64,000 nucleotides of DNA. It comes from Watersipora subatra (lineage: Eukaryota > Bryozoa > Gymnolaemata > Cheilostomatida > Watersiporidae). The stretch's first letter is position 1. Each line of letters starts with the position of its first letter. Below, piece by piece: positions 56,313 through 64,000 of this stretch. A program made the position numbers and the translations under genes. The stretch spans positions 42,378,072-42,442,071 of the forward strand of contig NC_088714.1 in assembly GCF_963576615.1 (NCBI RefSeq), given 5' to 3'. The notes beneath the pieces are model-generated. The model worked only from the letters and a program-made list of their open reading frames with translations, did no database searches and was not told the origin of the DNA.

Positions 56313-58930
56313 GTATGCTTTTGAGTGCCAATTTTTTGTTCGAACTCAACAGATTAAAGTTTGTGTTGTGAATCAATTTATTCCTAAGTCTAAAGCTTTT
56401 CCAGCATTTATACATGAGAAATGCACAAAGTCCTCTCTTCAAATTTCTGTAAACTACTCACCGACTCTTCATTAACTACTCATTCACTCTTCATAAACTA
56501 CTCACCTACTCTTCATCAACTATTCACCGACTCTTCATCAACTGCTCACCTACTCTTCATAAACTGCTCGCCTACTCTTCATAAACTACTCACCTACTCT
56601 TCATTAACTACTCACCGTCTCTTCATCAACTACTCATTCACTCTTCATAAACTACTCACCTACTCTTCATCAACTATTCACCGACTCTTCATCAACTACT
56701 CACCTACTCTTCATAAACTACTCACCTACTCTTCATAAACTACTCACCTACTCTTCATAAACTACTCACCGACTCTTCATCAACTACTCACCGACTCTTC
56801 ATAAACTATTCACCGACTCTTCATCAACTACTCACCTACTCTTCATAAACTACTCACTGACTCTTCATAAACTACTCACCGACTCTTCATCAAATACTCA
56901 CCGACTCTTCATCAACTACTCCCTGACTCTTCATAAACTATTCACCGACTCTTCATCAACTACTCACCTACTCTTCATAAACTACTCACTGACTCTTCAT
57001 AAAGTACTCAACTGCTACTCATAAACTAGTCACCGACTCTTCATAAACTATTCACCGACTCTTCATAAACTACTCAACTGCTCCTCATAAACTACTCACT
57101 GACTCTTCATAAGCTACTCATCGATTCTTCATAAACTACTCAACTGCTCCTCATAAACTACTCACTGAATCTTCATAAACTACTCATTCACTCTTCATAA
57201 ACTACCCACCTACTCTTCATAAACTATTCACCGACTTTTCACAAACTATTCACCGACTCTTCATAAACTATTCACCGACTCTTCATCAACTATTCACCGA
57301 CTCTTCATCAACTACTCACCTACTCTTCATAAACTACTCACCGACTCTTCATAAACTACTCAACTGCTCCTCATAAACTACTCACTGACTTTTCATAAAC
57401 TACTCATCGATTCTTCATAAACTACTCACTGACTCTTTATAAACTACTCATTCACTCTTCATCAACTACTCCCCTACTCTTCATAAACTATTCACTGACT
57501 CTTCATCAACTACTCCCTGACTCTTCATAAACTACTCACCGACTCTTCATAAACTACTCACCGACTCTTCATAAACTACTCACCGACTCTTCATAAACTA
57601 CTCATCAGTTCTGTCAATGTACTGTCATAGCTTGACTTTTTATCATTTGTGTAGAGAAAAACATAAGAAAAAACATAAACATCAAAAGAAACAGAACCAG
57701 CTGGAAAGAGATTCTGAATATTCAGATGTGGAAAAAATGACTAAAAAACCATTCAAACACAAAGAGAAACCATCAGGTCAGGCGGTTGTTGGTCCCAGTA
57801 TCAGCGCGACTTCATCAACCCCAGCGAAAGGACCAATAACAAAAGAGATGTGGGAGAAGCAGCAGGAAACTGTTAGAAGGGTCTATGATCCAGATACTGG
57901 TCGTAACCGGTTTGTCTTTATCTGGCATTTGTAATTGTAGCCTCGGCATAGTGAGCCAATTTATTGTAATAGATAACAAAGCACTGGGTGAAGTCACATT
58001 ATATGTAACTTGTTGATTCAATAGCAATATATCTATTCTTTCAGTTTTAAGTAAGTTGAGTCCTTTTAGACTTCAGCTGTCTCTAGACTTAACTTTCTCA
58101 CATACATATATGTAGACTTGTTATTGGCATGTAAGCATGTCCCGTGTTTGTAGGTTTGTATGTCTGCATGTAGACCCGTTACATGTAGGTTTTTTCTGTG
58201 TGTGCTAGCTTATTATGTGTATGCAGGCTTGTGAAAGGCTCTGGAGAGATCATCGAAGAAATAGTGTCCAAGGAGAAGCAAAGACAAATAAACAAGGTAT
58301 TGTCTTCCCTATAATTCTACACATGGGTACTTGATTTTGGAGTTATCTACACTCAACTTTCTAAATACAGTAGATGCCCCTATAAAGTCAACCTTCTAAG
58401 TAAATTCCATATAACATAAAGCGTCAAGTCATAAAAAGGTCTAAAATACTATTTGATTAACAACAGTCCCATGGTTAGCCTTGAAAATATCAGTTTTTCT
58501 CTTGGGAGAAGAAAAGGCGTGTAGTGGTTTCTCTATTATATCTATATAGTAGCACCCAGCCAGTCTAGTATGCCGTGAGAGATTGCAGACGCACCGATAA
58601 AGAACAGAGAATAAGTAACTGTACAATTATTCAGAAATACCTGGAGGCGGTCGATTAGTATAAGTGTTGATCGACCACGCTGAAGTCATAAGTGGGATTC
58701 TCATGATAGCAATTTATTCTGTCAGTCACACGTTCTTAGGACCAAAGTGAACTAACTGAACAATAAACTAGCGAGGGGATATAATATTAAATTCAGCATT
58801 TCAACTTGCGTAGGGAGTTCAAGCTTTCAGTGGTGTTACATTTTTGAATATTTAGTACAGCACCGTGTTTTAGATGGCCACGCTGGGAGATGGCATATCT
58901 TACAGCCGACAGACTGGAACTCTCCGATAA
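56182..58930 (+). CDS. ARL6IP4: ARL6IP4/SR-25-like nuclear splicing-associated protein, 4 exons, 170 aa
   Basis: Four exons join in phase from ATG 56182 to TAA 58928-58930 (513 nt). The N-terminal half is Lys/Arg/Ser-rich (MSRERFSSKDKLEKKRKKSK, later EKHKKKHKHQKKQNQ), as expected for a nuclear, disordered SR-type region. The C-terminal domain holds the family core: GPITKEMWEKQQETVRRVYD, then TGRNRLVKGSGEIIEEIVSK, EKQRQINK and the closing MATLGDGISYS. That C-terminal domain is the SR-25 (ARL6IP4) type, a protein linked to pre-mRNA splicing. It is shorter than mammalian forms, mainly in the basic N-terminus. No break is seen. The final 19-codon exon is supported by phase and by the GDG motif. 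Confidence 0.85.
56450..57605. repeat. 22 bp minisatellite, about 52 units, intron 1 of the SR-25-like gene
   Basis: Units of tactcaccgactcttcataaac with variants (cctact, cattcac, actgctcc, catcaac). It fills about 86 percent of the 1.34 kb intron and stops 49 bp before the acceptor. Because 3 x 22 = 66, open frames show a 22-residue period and are artefacts. Confidence 0.97.
57655..57909 (+). CDS. ARL6IP4: ARL6IP4-like exon 2 (44-129)
   Basis: Acceptor tttgtgtag, donor CCG|GTTTGT, phase 2. Carries the rest of the basic region and the start of the conserved C-terminal domain (GPITKEMWEKQQETVRRVYD). Confidence 0.9.
58227..58296 (+). CDS. ARL6IP4: ARL6IP4-like exon 3 (129-152)
   Basis: Acceptor gtgtatgcag, donor AAG|GTATTG, phase 0. 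Encodes LVKGSGEIIEEIVSKEKQRQ followed by INK. Confidence 0.92.
58368..58545 (+). mobile_element. partial copy of the CAGTAGATGC transposon
   Basis: Starts TA-CAGTAGATGCCCCTATAAAG with the same 'ataacataaag' words as the 51.5 kb element. The right end is missing; a SINE begins soon after. Located in intron 3 of the SR-25-like gene. Confidence 0.7.
58550..58735 (+). mobile_element. family A SINE in intron 3 of the SR-25-like gene
   Basis: Head 'tatgccgtgagagattgcag', tRNA-like 'ggtcgattagtataagtgtt', decayed tail. Confidence 0.72.
58874..58930 (+). CDS. ARL6IP4: ARL6IP4-like exon 4 (153-170), stop TAA
   Basis: Acceptor ccgtgttttag, phase 0. Encodes MATLGDGISYSRQTGTLR. The pattern after INK (small, AT, GDG, aromatic, basic, Gly-Leu-like end) is the expected C-terminus of the SR-25 family, too short to be found as a free-standing open frame. 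Confidence 0.8.
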   Translation: MATLGDGISYSRQTGTLR

Positions 58931-59511
58931 TTACACAGTCGCACACGCACCTGATATTACATATAAAAGCGGACTGAAAGCTGAATGCGGCACAGAGCTG
59001 GCTGTTTCTCCTACATAATTTATGCTCTCTGTAGAATTTCTCTTGTAAATCGAAAAGATGAATAAGGAAAATCGGAAGATTATAAGACCTTCATTATGTA
59101 AGCGAAGGATAAATAGAACCATGTAGAGTGTGAGTTCGTATTGTTACGGTGTTTGCTTGTGATGGTAGCGTGCCCGTACAAAGGAGCGCAAGCCATTCAA
59201 AATATTTTTTTCATTACATTAAAGTACCATCAATTTTTGTTACTAATAAATTCTCTTTAAAACTTTCACCTTTAGTCTACTGTTTCTAATTATTGTCATG
59301 GTAGTCTTGTGTAATAATACACAAGACTATCATAACCTTATGGCTTCATAAAGTAGCTATAGCTTATAAAGTTATAGCTTTGGTAGCTTTGATAGTAGCA
59401 TCTTATAACTATTAATATCAAAGCTATATAGCTTTGATATTAATATAGTAATGTTCCATGCTTGGTGGGCCTGGACTAGCAGGACTTTTTGTAACTTGCT
59501 TGCTATCTTCT
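58931..59511 (+). other. 3' UTR of the SR-25-like gene and spacer
   Basis: AATAAA occurs at 59245-59250, a candidate poly(A) signal. Two strong palindromes lie at 59302-59329 and 59410-59445. No coding features. Confidence 0.4.
59410..59445. repeat. 36 bp perfect palindrome
   Basis: TATTAATATCAAAGCTAT followed directly by its exact reverse complement, with no spacer. A second one at 59302-59329 has 12 bp arms (tagtcttgtgta) around ATAA. Confidence 0.95.
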
Positions 59512-59662
59512 ATTTACGTATATAAATCTCAGTGTTTGTGTGTCGGTCTGTCCAGCTATAGCTATTAAAATCTTGGAATGAAAAGCTCGCTTTGTGCTGG
59601 ATTTGACCTCACTAAGATTGCAACCCAAGTTTCTAAACACGCATCTCACCACTGAGCTACAG
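59512..59662 (-). mobile_element. family B SINE, minus orientation
   Basis: In minus orientation: ctgtagctcagtggtgagat (box-A-like), 'gggttgcaatc' and 'ggtcaaatccagc' (box-B region), and a tail with 'ctggacagaccgacacacaa'. Confidence 0.78.
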
Positions 59663-60121
59663 TCCTTAGAATTCTGTTGCTTTTACCAAATACCATTTTC
59701 TCGATTGCACCCGCTAAATGACGTATTAATTGATACATTGCACCCACGGGTTACGATGCCCCTGTTATAAAATATTTTTGCGCCTAACTATGAAACACAA
59801 TGCTTTTTCGTCCTCGCCATACTAGGGCGAATTTGTTTTCCCGCCTTACGATATCAACAAAAATTTCTTTTAAAATTAGAATTTTGGCGATTGTTGCACT
59901 GATTACGATGAAATAACAAAAATGTTGATATGCTATTCGCCAAAATACCTCCCACAATGCCGGAAAGAAATATATGTTGCTCGCTATCTCAGTTCAGCGT
60001 TATCCGTCATGGTAAAAATGGGATCATAAACAGATGTGACAAAATTTTAGTTAAAAGTTTGAAGTTTACTAAAATACATACTAAAATTTCCTTCATGTGT
60101 TTAGTAAACTAAATTCATTTA
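59663..60121. other. intergenic, unassigned
   Basis: No supported feature. A 60-codon plus frame at 59930 shows no domain. Confidence 0.4.
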
Positions 60122-60424
60122 CCGTAAAACCTCTTAATTGAATGCCGTGGCCCTCTATTTTTCAACTCTTCCTCTCTAGTGGCGGTCAATTGGAGGTGAC
60201 GTTCCAATAGAGGCTGGCGCTGTATTTTTCAAATAGCTTGCCAGAATTTTCATAAGATAAATTTAGCGCTTTTACGGGCGAAGCGAATGTCTCTTATATT
60301 TTGCCCTCTCTTTCCGGTGGGGCGATATTAACCATTCACATGCAATAAATCTGCTAACTTACCTTCAACTTGTCAAAGATCTCTCAATAAATATGCATTG
60401 AGAAACCGAGAAATATTCCTACTA

Positions 60425-61628
60425 CCCTAGGACACTTATGTATTCGCGGCATCTAACTTTAGCATTTTCGCGGCAACATCCTCTCGCGAAAATTTCATGA
60501 GCGAAACTAAACTATCATAATGAACGTGCGAAAATGCGAAATTAAATGGCTTTGTTCGTTGATATTCACAATAAAATCGTCATATTAGAAATGCAGGCAA
60601 GTTTCCTGTTAGGTAGGCTCATTGGGCAATTTTTGCTAAACTCATTATAGCTAATACACCGACTGAACAGCATGGCAAAACAAATTAAGAAAATAAGTTT
60701 TTTTGGAAAAGCCTAGACTAATTAGGAAGATGATGATATTAGTTTAGTCATTGAATTTGTAACTGATGAGGATGACAGTCTGGTAGGGAAAGTCATAAAA
60801 TTGAATGATAATTATGGTGGTGATGAATTTTATTACCAACCAAAAGCAATAACAACCCGGAGCCATGGCCACCGCGTGCTATAAATACTTGAATTCTAAA
60901 ATTGGTACCACATAGGTCACTGCGGCAGGGACCTTGACGTCATTGGTAGTCCAGGAAACAAATGGCAGCTAGCGATCAAATTGCATTATTGATCTCGCCT
61001 ACACGTTTCTAGCTGCGGTTCGCAAATAAAAACTACCGTACTTTTCGGACTATTAGCCGCTACTTTTTTCTGATTATTTGAGCCATGCGGTTTATATAAG
61101 GGTGCTGCTAATCTGTGGCTTTTACTTTCACCGCTAGGGCGCACTAACGGGAATCTCCAATTAGTGCGATTCTAGCGGTAAAAGAAAATACGAAACAGTG
61201 CCTCACGGTACTGTCCCGTTAGGCACTAAGTTAAAAAGCGTCTGATAATACGAAAATGTGCCGTTCTGCACTGTTCCGTTTTAAACGGCAAAGTTGCTGC
61301 CACGTTAAAAAGCACAGTCCTTAGTTCTGCGGCCTATACAAAGGTGCGGCTTATGTATTGTTTTATTATCGTTTATTGGAAAATAAAGCAGATGCAGCTT
61401 ACATAGAGGTGCGTTTTATAGTCCGAAAAGTATGGTAGTCCCAAATTGAAAAAGATTTCGTACCAGTGAACTGGACCTGAGGAATCTAATGATGTTTGTT
61501 CCACTCCATTTATTTTCACATCACTATATTTTCGCACTCATCAGAGCTGCGAAATTAAGTTGCAGCGAAATTTTACTCTGTATGCTACTCACGAAACTAA
61601 ATACTAGCGAAATATAAGTGTCCTAGGG
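60425..61628. mobile_element. 1.2 kb TA-flanked element (CCCTAGGACACTTAT ends), nested
   Basis: Left TA-CCCTAGGACACTTAT and right ATAAGTGTCCTAGGG-TA are perfect inverse copies over 15 bp, then continue as 'attcgc/gcgaaat'. It interrupts the 60.1-62.7 kb element and is itself interrupted at 61036. Fragments of open frame at 60670-60830 (acidic, EDDDISLVIEFVT-like) are broken by stops. Confidence 0.87.
61036..61435. mobile_element. 400 bp TA-flanked MITE (CCGTACTTTTCGGAC ends), innermost
   Basis: Left TA-CCGTACTTTTCGGACTA and right TAGTCCGAAAAGTATGG-TA. The interior has a second inverted pair (accgctagggcgcactaa against ttagtgcgattctagcggt). Non-coding. The third level of nesting at this site. 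Confidence 0.9.
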
Positions 61629-62704
61629 TAGTTGATATCTATTGCTTGCAATTAATCTGCGATGATAAGATAGCTTGTATATTGTTTTGCGATTTGTTGG
61701 AGCATTCAATATTTATTTCATTCTAAATTTGAAGACATATTTTTATTTTATATCTATATTTAACAGTGTTTAATAAATGCCCATTGCAGTCATTGATATG
61801 TTTGCTACAGTTTGCAGCCAGAACTGGCTTTTCATATGCAATTGAAGAAGAGTTAGAGCCATTATTAGCCATGTTAAGATAACCACAAAGATGCTATTAA
61901 ATGATGTTATAAATGTTCAGATTTATGTTATACAACAATTATCAACCAAATGTTACAAATACATATACTAATGAACAAGTGACATAAACGAACCATACTT
62001 ATATTACATGCAGAAACAAAAATTAATGTTTTTAAAACCAAAATATTTGCATCGTTTACTCGGATAGCTGTGTTCTGGTTGTTGCTCTCGATGGAACGAA
62101 CATTTTCTGATCATCCATCGCCTTACAAGTAAAACCAATATCACAATGTTTTCTGAACTCAACTCTTCTTCTGCACTGCTGAACAAGGTGATATTAGCGT
62201 CCTAACAATTTTTGGCAGAGCAATTCTTTGACGCGTTGCATTTAGCACTAATATAATGTATAAAATTTATGCTTGCTAAACGCAACCTTGACCCTAAAAC
62301 TAGTATTGTAAATGTAAACCATTTTTATATACATGTACCTTGAAGTATCAAGACCACGTTAAATAAGGAACTACTATTAGCTTGAGACAGTTATTAATTA
62401 TTTCTATGGTACTGCTTTCAAAGTTTTAAGGAAAAAACGAGAAGCTTTAGAGTTAGACAATGAGAGCATTAGGTAATTGTTGTTGATGTAAACAATTCAT
62501 TATTAATACGATTCTGCGGACACTCTTATACTGATCAATTGATATTATGGATTCGTAAAGATCAAAGATTGTCAAAGTGGCGGTCAAATAGAGCTGGAGT
62601 TCAAATTAGAGAGCAGCGCTCTATTTTTTAACCCTTCTCGGTAAATAGAAGTGGCGTTCAAATAGAGGTGGCATTCAATTAGAGGTGGCATTCAATTTTT
62701 ACAG

Positions 62705-63345
62705 TAAGTTAGGTTCAACGTTTATGTTAAACGTCTGTTTTGAAGGTAAGAACTCTCCAAGGTACGTACTGCAAGTAGTGCATTGTAATGTTACATTTTT
62801 TCGCACATCATAACCACAAAATGCACTAAAGTTATTGCAGGTAACTATAGTTACTAAGGTTAACATATTGTTTTGTTACTATTTTGTAATGATGATTTTT
62901 ACCAGGTGTTTGCATTAGATAATTACTATGGGTTTCTATACCGCTCTATACGACATTTTCACCTTATGATGCCACGCTGAAACAAAGTAAAATCTTATAA
63001 TTGTATACCAAATAATTTTTCGTTGTAATCGTAGCAGAACAGACTATACTTAACCATTACTTGCTAATGATTTCACATTTACATACCTTTACAGTTTTAT
63101 TTTTCTTCCCAATTTATTTCAACAAAACACTTCTTTCATTACATGAAATTTAAAAGTTACCGTTGTTTGAAAACCTTAACAGTTGTTTTATTTTTTCTCT
63201 CAATTCACTTGAACTGCACAAAAGCTTTTATCTCATGATATGAAGTTTAAAAGTTAGAATGGTAAATGTTGTATATGTTAAATTAAAATAAATTCCTGTC
63301 CAAAGGCCTTTTTATTACCCGGGCAACGCCTGACATTCATCTAGT
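62705..63345 (+). mobile_element. probable Helitron-related segment with 3' hairpin and CTAG
   Basis: 63185-63345 resembles 30160-30325. It ends with tattacccgggcaacgcctg, then CTAG at 63341-63344 next to T. The hairpin is imperfect. The left limit is uncertain; no Rep/helicase coding remains. Confidence 0.45.
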
Positions 63346-63550
63346 TATACAATAAGCACTACATAAAAAATATCTGCATGTTATGACATGGGATTTGCGA
63401 GTAGGATGGAATCAATATAGGAAATAACAATGTTAACCACCAGTAGATTATTAATTCCTGCACAGTCTACTATAAAACAGTAGTAGTAGCTCAGCCAGCG
63501 GTAGTAGTTCTACGGTGAACATAAGGAAAGAACAAGAAAGTCTTTGTCAA

Positions 63551-63674
63551 TGATATGTATGCACTGCATAGACCTATTAACTACACAGTTATATCCAATG
63601 ATATACAGCCCCCTGGGGCTGTATACCATTGGTTATACATGTATACTGTGTAGTTCAGATGTCTATGATGCACT
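63551..63674. repeat. about 125 bp inverted repeat (hairpin)
   Basis: The left arm (tgcatagacctattaactac, acagttat) pairs with the right (ataactg-like, gtagttcagatgtctatgat). The centre is atacagcccc-ctg-gggctgtat. Looks like a small hairpin MITE or a palindromic duplication. Confidence 0.85.
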
Positions 63675-64000
63675 GTCGCGAAAGTTCAGTTTTGTTACTG
63701 CCCAGACATGTGCAGCTAGTGCTCTATAAATACAGTAGCTTAGGAAGAGTCATCCCCTATCTTTTGCTTACCTAGCAGCTGTTCAGCCTTGACAAACTGT
63801 TGTTTGGCGGGAGTTCACGAAGACTACAATAAACTTCGAACCTCACGGTTGGATGGTTACAAGCGCATGCTTTCCATAGTCCAAATATCAAGGTCCTTGA
63901 CCAGAGCCGTATAGCTTCACAGAGTTCCGCAACCAGCTTTTGAATGTCTGGCCATGTAACTTGTATGCTCATCAGAGCAATCCACATTATAGAATTTTGA
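63675..64000 (-). other. unassigned minus-strand open frame at the window edge
   Basis: A 71-codon frame (63987-63772) begins MWIALMSIQVTWPDIQKLVA and ends in TAG directly before a GTAAGC donor-like string (63771-63766). It could be a fragment of an exon or transposon continuing to the right. Product not recognised. Confidence 0.2.

Larger units (their letters stand above)
60122..62704 (-). mobile_element. CCGTAAAACCTC-family DNA transposon, host of two nested elements
   Basis: Left end TA-CCGTAAAACCTCTTAATTG and right end of the same family in inverse (caaatagaggtggcattcaa on to a degraded cag-TA). The outer part without insertions is about 1.4 kb. 61830-62704 matches 28739-29840 in inverse. 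A remnant frame on the minus strand (62186-62004, SSAEEELSSENIV) may be the tail of a transposase. Pogo/Tc1-mariner type by TA flanks; no catalytic domain seen. Confidence 0.78.

Noticed and set aside
58931..59122. Minus-strand 63-codon frame overlapping the 3' UTR
   Set aside because: No coding features; an antisense by-product of the SR-25-like gene's 3' region.
61811..61882. Short exon-like frame (FAARTGFSYAIEEELEPLLA)
   Set aside because: Considered as the last exon of the SR-25-like gene, but it lies inside a transposon and lacks the GDG motif; the exon at 58874 fits phase and family.

Overview
This is an AT-rich stretch of animal nuclear DNA. Short coding exons sit in long introns with GT-AG boundaries, and the space between them is packed with LINE fragments, tRNA-like SINEs, inverted-repeat DNA transposons and many minisatellites. 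The three readable genes (DZANK1, MEMO1 and an ARL6IP4/SR-25-type gene) and the mix of repeats suggest a non-vertebrate metazoan, perhaps a spiralian. That placement is an inference; the species cannot be told from the sequence alone. Nothing bacterial or plasmid-like is present.

Layout. 1-2.1 kb is a 67-68 bp satellite that runs off the left edge. 2.1-10.2 kb is mostly repeat-derived or unassigned: a possible signal-peptide exon on the minus strand, a foldback transposon, and one LINE inserted in another. 10.2-34.6 kb is DZANK1 on the plus strand: a likely 5' UTR exon and 16 coding exons that join in phase into 773 codons. 34.6-36.8 kb holds two minisatellites between convergent gene ends. 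47.1-36.9 kb is MEMO1 on the minus strand: 8 exons that join in phase into 305 codons, with introns 2-5 each carrying their own tandem array. 47.3-56.1 kb is intergenic and holds a decayed LINE, a TA-flanked inverted-repeat element, SINEs and a 29 bp array. 56.2-58.9 kb is the ARL6IP4/SR-25-like gene on the plus strand: 4 exons, 170 codons, with intron 1 almost filled by a 22 bp array. 59-64 kb is a set of nested DNA transposons, a Helitron-like end and a hairpin.

The three genes have no evident common pathway. From what is known of the families, DZANK1 takes part in dynein-linked vesicle transport to cilia, MEMO1 is a metal-binding redox and cell-motility protein, and ARL6IP4/SR-25 is a nuclear splicing-associated protein. 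All exon models were built by hand from reading phase, splice consensus and family resemblance, and no alignment was run. I found no clear new enzyme system. The most unusual signals are structural: a minisatellite that looks copied from a 3' splice site, an array of exact 101 bp units made from the head of a SINE, a foldback family flanked by TTAA, and multiply nested transposons.
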